Shown in pieces: positions 35,008-46,310 of a stretch of 64,000 nt of DNA (its first letter is position 1; every line of letters starts with the position of its first letter). The stretch is from NCBI GenBank assembly GCA_014529385.2, contig CM043969.1:36033446-36097445 (forward strand), written 5' to 3'. The notes beneath the pieces were generated by a model. That model saw only the letters and a program-made list of their open reading frames with translations, was not told the DNA's origin and made no database searches. The DNA is from Adiantum capillus-veneris. Lineage: Eukaryota > Streptophyta > Polypodiopsida > Polypodiales > Pteridaceae. The position numbers were made by a program, and so were the translations under genes.

Positions 35008-35105
35008 CACTTCAAGCACTACAGTCCTGAATCATAAACTCACATAGGTTCTCATTTCAAGCATACTCCTTTTTGGCATCATTAAGGCATCAATTGGCCC
35101 TTTAA

Positions 35106-36342
35106 CACTAGAATGGTAACAGGACACTTTTATGTCCTTGGACACTTTTGTGTTCTGTTAAGTGACCATTTTTCTTGAATTATTTGAAGAGTATGAGAAT
35201 GGATTTCTAGGTGCTATATATCCACAAATTTGCCTTATGAGCTGAAAAACACTTAGCACTTTTTTTGGAGTATCGATCTCACCATTAAGCTTACTCTTGT
35301 ACAACATTTTTGAACCTAAAATGTGTGAAAAAACGGGTCCTGTTTTTGGCTTTTTTCAATTTTTGGCAACTATACCACTCTAAAATTCATGTTTGTGAGG
35401 TTTAGATGGCTAGAGGTTAGGCCTTCAGAGTTCTCAATATGTTTTGATGCTTGTAGGGAGAGCTAAGTGTTAAAATTAAAAGTTATGAACAATTTACAAG
35501 AATTGCATAATCCTATTTATTGGCCAAAATTAGCACTTTTACGAGTTTTTTGATTGCTGAAGAATACGATACATTTTAGAGTAGCAAGTATAACTTTCTC
35601 AATATTGCTAGTTTCTTAGGCCAATTGTCTGTATATGATGATGGTTGAGTTTTTTGATTGTTGAAGAATACGATACATTTTAGACTAGCAAGTATAACTT
35701 TCTCAATATTGCTAGTTTCTTAGGCTAGATATTGAGTAGTTTCTATGGTTTTCTAGAGGTCATAATGCTAAACCCAGTTTTTTCATGTTTGCTGTATTTA
35801 GCACTTTATCATTGCCCCCAAGGTTCCAATTGTAAGAGATCCATTTTCCTTTTGACATGCTCCATGGCTCCTTTTGAATCCAAAGGCCCAAAGGGAACTA
35901 AGAAAACATGTATATAGTATCTGTATTGAGCGTGACTATAGAAACTTTGATGATAGGTCCGTAGGATGGAAAAAATGCAACTTTTTTGTACCTATTTTTC
36001 TTGCCCAAAAAAGAATTAGTGAGGTAAAAGCAACCATTGTTTTGGTCACCAACCCATTGAAGTTAACGGGGCATTTCATCTCATGTCTTACAAAAATCCC
36101 CACTCTTATTTATATGCAATCAACCGTAAGAAATTTTTGTTTTGGGCAAAATGCACTGGTCCATCAACTTTGGAGGCTTGTAGTGACCAAGGGAAGAGAA
36201 AAATTACAAGTTTCTCATTTTTTCCATATGTAGTAGTTATTGAACTATAAGCTCAAAATCAGTGGATCTAATATGGTTTTGGAATTTTTTCCCAAAACCC
36301 TGAAAGGACACTTTTATGTCTTGTTAGGTTACCATTCTAGTG
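35106..36342. mobile_element. piggyBac-like nonautonomous transposon (1237 bp)
   Basis: The ends are CACTAGAATGGTAAC and its inverted copy GTTACCATTCTAGTG, each flanked by TTAA (35102-35105 and 36343-36346), the hallmark of piggyBac insertion. Subterminal GGACACTTTTATGTC occurs at both ends. Inside, a ~78-bp segment (GAAGAATACGATACATTTTAGA ... GCTAGTTTCTTAGGC) is directly repeated near 35549 and 35651. No transposase is recognisable, although an ORF at 35874-36233 is longer than most here. A CACTA assignment is less likely because a 3-bp duplication would not match (TAA versus TTA). Confidence 0.75.
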
Positions 36343-36559
36343 TTAAAGCTGCATCTGGCATACATTAATCATTAAACTTGGCCTGTTAACAAGCCCTGAT
36401 CACTGCTCACTAAAGGTGTAGGCTTTAAAGAAGCTTATCTTGCATTTCTCTGCTCCTTTTCTCTCCATGGCAGCAGAGCTGCACTACCCCGGCCTTGCCC
36501 TTGTCTAGTCCGGCCTTACTGTTGTCCTGACATTTTGAAGATCGGAAAGATTTCAATGC
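36343..36559. other. short unassigned stretch before gypsy-2 pol
   Basis: No gene or repeat is recognised between the piggyBac-like element and the first pol-like codons. Confidence 0.5.
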
Positions 36560-37625
36560 TAATGAAGGACCTGAAGTGCGTGTGGAGACCAAGTATAAAA
36601 TGTTGGCAAAGAAAGTGAGACCCGTGGCCTTACCTTTACCATAAAATTGCAAGAATAATCTAGAGCAAGCTTCTTTGTAGCCGAGTCTCAAGGGCCCAAA
36701 AAGAAATGGACACAAGTTCACAATGGAATCCCTAAAAGAGATAAAAGTTGGATGTGAGGAGTTTTTAACAGAAGAAGAGAAGAAGAGTTTTAAAGAAATG
36801 CTTTCAAGACATGGTAATGCTTTTTCTTTCCAGCCACATGAGATAGGGTGTGTTGATCCTAATGTGTTGCACCTATGGTGATCTTCACTATCCCTCATGT
36901 ACCTTAGAATCTATGCCCAATTCCGGTTCTGAAAGCACATTTTCCAAAGTAAATAGAACTACTCAATGAAAAGATTAGCATGGGTATCTTGGAGCCTTGT
37001 CGTGTGCCATATTCAAACAGGTGGTTCATTGTGCCTAAGAAGAATGGAGCTTTGCGGTTCATACAAGATATGCAACCTGTAAACAAGGTTACCATTAGGA
37101 ATATAGGTACACGACTTATAGTGGATGAATTTACAAAGATGTTTGTAGGGAGGTCAATTTACTCAATGGGAGATCTCTATTTAGGGTACGATCAATTTCA
37201 GCTAGATGTTGAGAGTAGAGATCTGACGACTATGAAAACACCTTTCGGATTAGTAAGGATGTGTACCTTACCTCAAGAAGCAAGAAATTTAGTTGCACAT
37301 ATGATGAATGGGATGAACAAGGTTCTACGTGACTTCATACCTCAAATAACAATGCCATTTCTTGATGATGTGTCCATCAAAGGATGTGAAGACAAAGATA
37401 AAGATGAAGATATGGATTCAAGGGGGTGTCGTAAGTTTGTTGTAGACCATATCGAAGATTGTGAGAAGATTTTTTCAAGGCTTGAAGAAGTTAATATTAC
37501 CCTATCAGGGCCAAAATCTGTATTTGGAGTTAATGAAGTGTTGATTGCGGGGCATATGTGTGGTCCTTATGGTAGAAAGACTTGTTCAAAAAAGATGGAT
37601 GCAATCAAAAACATGTACAATTATA
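36560..37625 (+). pseudogene. gypsy-2 reverse transcriptase
   Basis: A diverged linker (MESLKEIKVGCEEFLTEEEK) leads into reverse transcriptase at 36980: PYSNRWFIVPKKNGALRFIQD (motif 2), MGDLYLGYDQFQLDV, TPFGLVRM, then the catalytic MPFLDDVSIKG (LDD) and a charged insert before LIAGHMCGPYGR. Stops and a frame change near 36900, and another near 37610, break it. The insert after the DD motif and the overall pattern differ from gypsy-1, so this is a separate lineage. Confidence 0.85.
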
Positions 37626-38260
37626 ACTGAAGTTCGAAGATTTCTTGGTGCTTGCATGTTCTATCTTATTTGGATACCACATTATGCACATGTAGCAGAT
37701 CCCCTTTATAGGTTATTGAGAAAGAATGAGAAGTTTCGATGGGAAGAAGAGCACACAAAAGCCATGAGAAAGCTAATGAAGCTACTTCTTTCATCGCCAA
37801 CCTTGAGAAAGGTAGACTATGCATGTGAGAGACCTATCATTGTGACAGTGGACACGATTCCTACAGGGATAGGATGGGCAGTAGGGAAAGATGATGATGA
37901 AGGAAAAAGGTATGTGGTGATATTTGGAGCCAAGATTCTAAGTTCTCGCCAACGCGATTATGCACAAGTAAAAAGGAAACTATGGGGGGTGGTTACAGCA
38001 TTGAGGTGTGACAAGGAGTACTTGATAGGGGCATCAGTGGTTGTGGAAACTGATTGTTTGCCTCTTCTTGGAATGATCATAAACTGTTCGAGTCCTGATA
38101 TTGCAATGTTGCGATGGATAGACTACATAAAGTCCTTGAATCCTGAGTTCAAGCATATTGTAGGGAAATAAAATCGAATGGAAGATATGCTATCTAGGGC
38201 AAGGTATGAATATGAGCAGGACATGATTATTGAGAGAGATGATGTAGGCGCAATTTTACA
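37626..38260 (+). pseudogene. gypsy-2 RNase H
   Basis: A reading frame overlapping the reverse transcriptase end continues with EVRRFLGACMFYLIWIPHYA (connection domain) and VTVDTIPTGIGWAVGKDD, the first RNase H Asp region. SSRQRDYAQVKRKLWGVVTAL carries the catalytic Glu-like helix and VVETDCLPLLGMI the second Asp region. It ends at a TAA (38169-38171), then continues as MEDMLSRARYEYEQ. The frame is shifted relative to reverse transcriptase. Confidence 0.85.
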
Positions 38261-39698
38261 CTATTGATCATGCAAAGAGTAGTCATGCATGTTTTGTGTC
38301 TTCACTTGAGTCCTTTTCAAAGGAACTTTATGAGGATGAATGGCTCTTGATAGGCCGCTACTTAAGTACTCTGTAGAAGCAGGATGATTGGATTGAGCAA
38401 GAATTTAAGAGGATAAGAAGAAAAGCATATGGATACTTATTGAGGGATGGCTACTTATGGAAGCATCCTAAACAAAGAGATGGAACACCATTGCGCATAG
38501 TATGCGATAAGGTTACTCAACAAAACAAATCATCAAGGAGTTCCATGAAAGTTTATGGGTAGGACATCGAGGTGTATGGGCAACATTTGCCAAGGTAAAA
38601 GAAAGGTATTGGTGGAAAGGGATGTATAAGGATGTGGTTGAGTTTGTGGAGTCTTTTGTAACATGCTAAATGTATTCAAATGTAAGGCATCATGATGGAC
38701 TACATCCTACTTATCCATTAGCCATGCATTATAATAAATGGGTTGTGGACTTGGTTACAATGCCTTTGGGACTTTGGCAAATGAGGTATTTGGTGCTTGC
38801 AAGAGAAGATTTGTCTAATCAAGTTGAAGGGTGTGCATTGAGGACCAAGAGTACACAAGCTGTATGTAAATTTCTTCTTGAAGATGTGATATGTAGCTAT
38901 GGGTGTGTGGGAAAGATAACTATAGCTAGAGGTGAATTGGATGCTGATGAGAGGCTGATGAAGCAATGGAATTCTTCTATAGAATAGGCATCACACTAGC
39001 TTTAAGGTAAATGAAAAAATTGAAAGAGGGCATCCTCCAGTAATCAAAGCTTTAGCTAAGGCTTGTGAAGTTAAGCTTGGATAGTAGCCAAGGTTACTTC
39101 CATTTGCATTGTGGGTTGACCGTACAACACATAGTTCAGTCATTGGCTTTATGCATGTTGAATTGATGTATGATCAAAACCTGTGATGCCAATTGAAGAT
39201 GTAGTTATTATATGGAATGAATTGCCATGGGAAGATGGAATGAGTAGAGAAGACCTTCTTGCATTGTTCATACGGCAATTGGAAAGAAGGCCTGAAGACA
39301 TTGAGCTTGCAAAAGCTCAACTAAAGAATGCAAGGTTGAAAAACAAAGACAGATTTGACAAGATGCATAGGCTCAGACCGAAAGACATTGAAGAAGGTGA
39401 TTGTGTGTTGGTGTACGATAGTAACCTTGAAAACCAGCACTCTACAATAAGGAATCTTGCAAAGAGATGGTTTGGTACTTATGTTGTCAAACATGTGCAT
39501 GGAAATGCAACTTACACCTTGCGTGAACTGGATGGGACAGAATTGAAAATTCCCATTGCAAGAAGAAGAGTTAAATTATTCAAAAGAAGAGGGAATTTTG
39601 ATCCATTTGATTCACAACCAAGTGAAGAGGATGATGAAGCCAACTATATGAAAACTGAGGATGAAAGTGAGAATATGGTGTCTAACCATGAGTTATAA
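38261..39698 (+). pseudogene. gypsy-2 integrase, heavily decayed
   Basis: Pieces in several frames: a YLLRDGYLWKHPKQRDG N-terminal segment; 38670-38987 with WVVDLVTMPLGLWQMRYLVLA (first Asp) and KITIARGELDADE, where the second catalytic Asp of the usual DRGELD phrase appears to be lost. 39183-39698 is open for 171 aa with KNKDRFDKMHRLRPKDIEEGD, WFGTYVVKHVHGNATYTLRELDG and an acidic tail, the GPY/F-type C-terminal domain and gypsy pol end. Confidence 0.8.
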
Positions 39699-39744
39699 TG
39701 CTCTACAAATGTTGTTGTGGCACATATCGGAGGATGTGCAAGTT

Positions 39745-39757
39745 CAGAGGGGGTGGA
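39745..39757 (+). other. polypurine tract of gypsy-2
   Basis: CAGAGGGGGTGGA stands immediately before TGTCGTACCG, the likely LTR start. Confidence 0.65.
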
Positions 39758-42043
39758 TGTCGTACCGTGGCATGTACATAGTGTGAAATAAAAACATTCA
39801 CCTCACTCTTGACACTTCTTGATGTATGCAAATAAAAGCAATCATGTACATATTGTGATATATGTTCAAGCGTCTACTGCGTTCATTATTATGTACATAC
39901 CTATCCGGGGAGTTGTGGCCTTGGATATGGCCCATTTGCATGCTTTTCCACTTGATAAGATGCTTAATTTGGTTTTACAATGTATATATTCCAAGTGTTT
40001 CATGGTGGCACACTCATCTCGCCTATAAAGACTCATGCGGGTAAAAACTGCCAAAAAATAGCAGCTAATAGGTGTCGTTGCAAAATTGCATGGAAAGTGA
40101 TCCAAAATGGTATATTTATAGAAAATGACACTTATCCATGCTTTTGATTCTTATGTGAGGGATCCCACAAGACTAGGGATTTTTCTGACTCCATTTGGGA
40201 ATTTTCGCATTAAAAATGGCATTTTTTGGGTCAAAAATGAGCTGAAAATGGTATAGTTTTGGTCCAAAGTCGAAAAATGGCCTAAAAATTGACACATCAT
40301 CTGAAAATGCCGGGGATCAGAGAGAGAGGGCTGCTTTTGACAGAAAAAACCAGCAATTTTTCACTACTTTTAATAGCTTCCATGGTTGCCCAATCTATGT
40401 GTGCTATTGTCCCACCTCTTCATAATCTGGTATTTGAGCTTCTGAGGGAGTGAATTAGGGTTTCCCCTTATCAAAATGGTGTTTGGGATTCACTTTAGGC
40501 TCAACTGTTTGATGTTACAACTATGTAATTGGGGGCGAGGCTACATGATACCATGAAAGAGGTTTGGGCTTTGATTGAGAAGTGTGCTTGTATGAGCATC
40601 AAGGTTTCATGGTTGAAACATTAGTGTTTTTCAATGGTCTTTTTAAGTGAAACTGAATGTGATTTGGTGATCCTCTCATCATAATCTCGACTACGAAAAC
40701 AAGCAGACTCCAAGCACGATAGGAAAGAGGGTTTGTGACTTTGCTGTCACGAACGCTCTTTGATTTTCTGTCACCCTTAGAAAGAGGGTTGGTGATTCTC
40801 CACGAACGCTGTCAGGAGTTTTTTGGAGAAAGGGATTGCGCATATGTATATACACATGCATGGTGCATCAAATAAAGGATTTCCCATTTTCCATAGCCAG
40901 GTGGTTACGTCGGACCCACATGTGTGCAGGTAGGACAACATGTACATAGTGCATCGATTTTCACTATTACCAGTACCAGTGTGTTTTTTCTACAATAATG
41001 AGGAGTTGGTAGCGCGTAAAAATTCTCGAGGAATCTATCCGTGGGCCGACGAAATGAGGTAAGCAGGTGCGTCAGATGGCATCTAGTGGCGTCAGGAGGG
41101 ATAATGGGGTCAATACTTGCACGTGGAGAAGTACGAACACAACGTGGGTGTTTCCTTGTGATAATTATGCAGAAAGGTCATCATGAGGACCATATTCTTG
41201 GGCCACTTCACGTGGTGGCGGGATGAGTTATTGGAAAAATTTGAGTGCCAGGTGTGCGCATGGATGCAGCAGGGTGAGAACTATGCACTACGAGGTCAGT
41301 TTTTGGCATGTTCGGGGTCTGTTTGAGGTCATCTAAAAGGCCAAGGGTGCCCAACTAATAAAGCTAAGTGTAGGAACTGAAAAATCAGAGAGAAGACCAG
41401 AAAAAACGTGGAGAAGAGAGGAGGAAGAGCCGTTGGTGTGTTTTTGGGGTTTTTGGAGCTTATTTTGGCCGTAAACTGCTCATCCGAGGTCAAATTTGAG
41501 CACTTTGACATTGTAGAATGGGGTTTTGGGCCGTTCCGGACGCGATGGCACTGTCCATTTTGCCAAATTCCTCACTCTTTTTCTGCTGTTTTTCTGTGTA
41601 AGTTTCTCCTATGAGCGAAGTTTCTGCTTCAGTTTGTGATTGTATCTGGCTTATTTTACCCATATTGTGTGAGCTATTTGCCCCATTGGTGTTGACCCAA
41701 GATCTATTGTATCTAAACATCATAAATTGTCCTCTTTTGAGCTGAGATTTTTACAGAGGTGTGTGTGTGTGTGTCTCTGTGTGGAGTGGGCAAGTGGATA
41801 GTCTCTCTCCTCTCACTCCATCGGCGTGTGTCCTGTCTCGGCCAGGTGTGTTGTGTAAGCCAAGTGGTGCCCCCTAGTGTGTGTGTGTGTGTATCTTCCC
41901 AAGAGTGTGTGTCGGGTCATTATAGAGGCGTTCTATGGGTTTCCATCCCGCTCACATTCTTTTGGTGCCCCCACAGAGGATCTTCTTCGAGTACCTTCTG
42001 CTTCGAGCTTCGAGCTTTGAGATTCGGGATTACAAGTTGCAAG
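39758..42043 (+). repeat. gypsy-2 LTR, left part
   Basis: It begins TGTCGTACCG after the polypurine tract. It contains TATA-like CCTATAAAG (about 40021) and GT-rich tracts (41759-41780, 41880-41893), but no coding domain. It is interrupted at 42044 by the foldback copia derivative and resumes at 44527. The right LTR end was not located, and there is no second copy in the window for comparison. Confidence 0.6.
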
Positions 42044-44526
42044 TGTTGGAGCTATATATGGCTCACTCTACTGAACTTGGTCTCACCTATATATTTGTAT
42101 CTTGTCCTCAATATGAATCAGTCTTTGGGAGCGTATATGGTGTGTCTCTTGTCTCGTCTCTCTCTCTTTCTCTCTACATCTCAACATGGTATCAGAGCGG
42201 TAACGATCACGCGCCGATTCAATTCATGGTGACAACAGTATGTGTATGCGATTCGCATGTAAGATTCAAAATTGTTACAAATTTTATTTTTGAGCGTTGA
42301 TTCTTGTTAACTGTGGTTGTTTTGTGTTAAGAAGAATATGATTAGTGTTTTATGTGGCGTTTATTTATAATCAATCTAATCGTTGATTACGTTTTCTTGT
42401 TAATGACACCCTGAACTTCATCTCAATTTTTCTTGCTGTTCTGCTCAAAATTTGGAGAAACGGGAAAAGCGCGATGGAGCGTAGCGCAATGGCACTTTTC
42501 ATCCAAAACTTGTTCGCCTCCTCGAGCTCTTCGATTTGAGTTCTAGGTTTGCGTCAATCGGAGTTCGCAGCAAAAAGTTATGCTGTTCTTACTGCAATAA
42601 AGCTTGACGCAGCTTTCTTCGTCCTACTTCTTCGTGAAGCGTCCGCGATCGTTTTTCTTATTTTGGCGTTAACTTTTTCGAGAAGATTTAGCTTTTTGCT
42701 ATTCGTATTGTGGCCGTCAATCTTGCGTCTCACGCCACTCTATTATGAGGACTCGTTTATTATTAACGTCTCCTTTACCCTGTCCTTTTTGGGTGACGTC
42801 TCTCACATCTTTGGACGTTCCTTGAGCATCCTTCTTACGTTTATCATTGACAGAACGCAGTACTCATATCTCTCTCATTCTCAATTGCGGCCTTCACCAT
42901 ATATGGTGTGCAGATTCTGCGATCTTATCTTATACGTCTTCTCGCAACAAGATATGGCTATGAATATTCTCGTCAACGGCTTTCCTTCTGGCCAACGTTC
43001 TGTTCCTCCTTTCCAAGGTCAAGGATTTCCAGGCTAGAAAGCAAAGATGTTGTTAATTCTTGAAGGCGATGAACTCTCCGATGTTGTTCTTGGAAATCGT
43101 GTTTGTCCGCCTCAGCCTGTTGATACGAGTTATGATAACGTGCTTATCACTGAAGGACCTATATTTGAAGATTGGAATGTTGCCTATACGGATTGGCAAC
43201 GACGTGATAAAGCAGCTCGTCGGTATATTCTTTCTGCTCTTACTGATTCCCTTTTGCTTGATATGTATGAACTGCCTACTTCCCATGACGTATGGAAGTA
43301 CCTTATTGCAAACTTTCAGAAGAAATCTGTTACAGAAATACTTTATTTGAGAGGGTTGCTAAACAAGTTACAATATGAAGTTGGTACTGCCATGACGGGA
43401 CATATTGAGTCTTTCAAATCTATTATTAATCAACTTGCTACTGCCGGTGATCCTGTTCCACAAAAGCAACTGATTACACTTCTCCTTGATACGGTGAAGG
43501 ACTCTTCTTATGATAACATTGTTACTATTCTCTCTAATAAAGATGGTCTTGATTTCGACCAAGCACCAGAATCGACAATAAAAAGTGATCCATCACGTAC
43601 ATGAAGTATTCTGTCTGGAGCAACTGAACATAGGACGCAGCTTGTTTCTGGTACAATGTTGTTTCGATGTTTAGTAGCATATGCTCTATTCCGATCTGTG
43701 TCGAATGGACGCTTATAGCACATATGAGTGGGATGATCAGATCGTCCGCAATATTCACAAGAAGAAGAAGAAGAGTCTCTAGATAAACGTGGTTGTTTTG
43801 TGGTAATATTGTGTTCTTCATCATATTGACGTGCCCAACAATCATCTTCAGTATGGCCATTTCTGTTGTAGTAAGAACATTGCTTATTAGGAAATTTGAG
43901 ACGAGAGAAAATATTACCGCGACGGCCACCTCTACGGTTTCCTCGTTGAAATGGACGCCTTCGAGCATAAAAAGCACGTTCCATCTGTTGTGAATCAGTT
44001 TCCTCTTGTGAAATCATAGCTGTATCGTGACCAGCATTCCGACGTTCTTGACGTTGAGAGTATTCAATTAAAGACATGCAAGCTTGGTCGAAATCAAGAC
44101 CATCTTTATTAGAGAGAATAGTAACAATGTTATCATAAGAAGAGTCCTTCACCGTATCAAGGAGAAGTGTAATCAGTTGCTTTTGTGGAACAGGATCACT
44201 GGCAGCAGCAAGTTGATTAATAATAGATTTGAAAGACTCAATATGTCCCGTCATGGCAGTACCAGCTTCATATTGTAACTTGTTAAGCAACCCTCTCAAA
44301 TAAAGTATTTCTGTAACAGATTTCTTCTGAAAGTTTGCAATAAGGTACTTCCATACGTCATGGGAAGTAGGCAGTTCATACATATCAAGCAAAAGGGAAT
44401 CAGTAAGAGCAGAAAGAATATACCGACGAGCTGCTTTATCACGTCGTTGCCAATCCGTATAGGCAACATTCCAATCTTCAAATATAGGTCCTTCACATAT
44501 AAGCTCAACATCTCTACATCTCAACA
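42044..44526 (+). mobile_element. foldback copia derivative with a full 5' LTR and a 16-bp 3' LTR stub
   Basis: It is flanked by a perfect GCAAG duplication (42039-42043 and 44527-44531). It consists of a 143-bp 5' LTR (42044-42186), tRNA-Met primer site TGGTATCAGAGCGG (42187-42200), a leader, a forward gag half (to 43564), then an inverted copy carrying the whole gag and start of protease (43565-44494). It ends in CTTCACATATAAGCTCAACA plus the last 16 bp of the LTR. The inverted arms (43152-43564 and 44082-44494) are 413 bp each and nearly identical. Confidence 0.88.
42954..43564 (+). pseudogene. copia gag, N-terminal half, forward copy
   Basis: It starts ATGGCTATGAAT (MAMNILVNG), with the phrase FPG-stop-KAKMLLILEGDELSDVVLG: a TAG (43035-43037) sits where copia gag normally has Trp. 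It continues YTDWQRRDKAARRYILSAL, HDVWKYLIANFQKK and GHIESFKSIINQL, the copia gag-polypeptide (UBN2) pattern. It ends in DFDQA at the inversion junction, after which an unrelated frame follows. The preceding open frame from 42549 is leader sequence. Confidence 0.85.
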
Positions 44527-44530
44527 GCAA
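43565..44530 (-). pseudogene. copia gag with zinc knuckles and protease start, inverted copy
   Basis: On the minus strand this reads gag from GPIFEDWNVAYTDWQRRDK through DGLDFDQACMSLIEYSQRQ, then an Arg/Gly-rich segment. Two zinc knuckles follow: CSYYNRNGHTEDDC (second Cys replaced by Tyr) and an intact CEYCGRSDHPTHMC. The protease motif IVDSGAW comes next, and there the sequence switches to the forward copy. The true gag start is missing; the open frame begins in LTR-derived sequence instead. Confidence 0.85.
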
Positions 44531-44531
44531 G

Positions 44532-45513
44532 TTGCAGATTACAGGTTAGAGGTTACGGGTTACAACGATAGGTACAGGTACAGGTGATTCACAGAGGTAC
44601 ATGTAGCTGGAGTACAGTGATATACTAGTAGTGATGTCACTTGCAGTTGTTGTGGGTATGCATCATTTGGCGGCTGTTTGAGCCCATTGTCTGTTAGTAT
44701 TGTACGTTCCTTGTGGAAACTACCATTGTACGCCTTTGTGGAATTATACTTGGTTTTATTTGGCAGTCCCAGCCATTTCTGAGACTTGGTCTAGAAGATA
44801 GTCATTTCTGAGACTTGCGCGATTTGCATTAGCCTTCGTGTGAGGGTCTATAGCGTGAGGTTTTATTGAGCTGGGGGATTCTCAAATGTGGAGATCTTTT
44901 CAGTGATAGAGGTAGCTGGAGCACCCTTTTTGTGACCTCGCCATAGGCTATGTACTAGTGATTCCTACTTGATGCTCGGGTTCTATTGTTGGCAGTTTAT
45001 GCATACATAGATAGTCTATATTTTGGATTCTTACTGCTCTACTTCTAGGGAAACTCTGTCAAAATTTTTCCAAGTTATGATGGATGGTTTTTTGGTCTTT
45101 TAAGCCATTTATAATGTTATGCTACTGAAACTCTGGCAAAATCAAAGGATAAGACAGGTGTGCTTTCTTCGGAGCTGTATGGTTGACTTTAATGGATGAT
45201 CAAAATGGCCCTCAATTCACTCCTTTTCATTTAACTCAGAGAATCCAGATAAATGTTCATGTGTCCACAAATATTTTTTTCCAAGAGTGTATAGTCTTTA
45301 TGTTCGGGCCAAGAAGATTAAGAGAGATCGTGGAATGTCCTTTGCCTGTTGTAATTCCGATGATCAACTAAGAAAACTCACTTGATGTGCATGTGTTTGT
45401 CCTTATCTAAAGTTGAGCTCCATTGAAGTTTCTGGGAATTGAGTCAGTCAAAAGTTTTGGGTTCTTGCACGTGTGTTCAAAGGGGTTCTCAAAGCATCGT
45501 AATTTGGGTAGCC
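44532..45513 (+). repeat. gypsy-2 LTR remainder and leader
   Basis: Sequence resuming after the GCAAG duplication, with no coding domain and no recognisable primer site. By position it should contain the LTR end and the untranslated leader before the gag at 45514. Confidence 0.5.
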
Positions 45514-45724
45514 ATGGCTTTCTCTTATCCAGAGTTTCATGGAAGAAGTGATGAAGATGTGGAAGACTTTTTGGAAAAGATGGAGGTTTCCTACATGAGC
45601 AACCAGATTCATGATCATGCACAGATGTTATGTCTTCTCCAAATCTGTTTGAAGAGTTATGCACGAGTTTGGTCTAAAGAATTTGAAGAGGAGTTGCGTG
45701 CAGCAGATCCACCTCTAAGATTGA
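45514..45724 (+). pseudogene. gypsy-2-type gag, N-terminal fragment cut by gypsy-3
   Basis: MAFSYPEFHGRSDEDVEDFL starts at 45514 and continues with MLCLLQICLKSYARVWSKEF and ELRAADPPLRL, a retrotransposon gag N-terminus (helices around the W/F...L pattern). The protein stops making sense at 45725, where TGTTAACC begins an LTR. The order pol, LTR, gag across 36560-45724 suggests two elements sharing one LTR. Confidence 0.75.
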
Positions 45725-46286
45725 TGTTAACCCTTGTGGCTCACGGACACCCTATCGCCTACGACGGACACTGTAACCGTATTATTTATTTAAGTAGAGT
45801 CAGGCATCGGGCTTGTCGGTCCAGTAGGGAAAGGTAGAGTGATCGCCGATGAGAGGCGCACTCTAACACGAACATGCTAGGGTTAGTTGGCTAAGCATGG
45901 GCGTCCAAGTGTGAATAGGGTGAGCTCACATAAAAGCCAATTAAACCTAAAATTGAGTCATTCTCTCATTGTGCAATAGAAGCTGCTCTTGCTCCATCTC
46001 CACCTTCTCCTTCACCATCTCCTTGTGTGTGTGCGTGTGTGAGAGAGAGAGAGAGTGTGAGAGTGTGTGTGCGATCGAGCGTTGCGGCGGCACGACGGAG
46101 GCAAGGCGGTTGAGCGTGGCATAGTGGCGTCTCCCTCTTCTTCGCGGCACGGGAATCCTTCATTCGCAACTACGCAGGAAGGTGAGTGGCACACCGTTCT
46201 TCCTTGTGAGCTTGTCTGTTGTATGACTGTGTGCTAGGAGCCATTGTGGCTCTCACACGGCGCGTAGCAAGTCCCTAGCCTTGACA
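45725..46286 (+). repeat. gypsy-3 5' LTR (562 bp)
   Basis: TGTTAACC...TTGACA, bounded on the left by the broken gag of gypsy-2 and on the right by the primer site four bases on. A GA-rich stretch lies at 46038-46058. The target duplication would be ATTGA (45720-45724), but its partner is outside the window. Confidence 0.75.
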
Positions 46287-46290
46287 TTTT

Positions 46291-46310
46291 TGGCACCGCT
46301 GTCGGGGAGC
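46291..46310 (+). other. primer binding site of gypsy-3 (tRNA-Asp type)
   Basis: TGGCACCGCTGTCGGGGAGC closely resembles the TGGCGCCGTTGCCGGGGA sites of plant Tat/Athila-type gypsy elements. Confidence 0.8.

Noticed and set aside
35106-36342. CACTA element (ends begin CACTA)
   Set aside because: A 3-bp duplication would be TAA on the left and TTA on the right, which do not match, whereas TTAA matches on both sides.
42549-42953. Hydrophobic ORF upstream of the copia gag
   Set aside because: It is the leader region read in the gag frame. It lacks gag homology, and the true start MAMNILVNG is internal.
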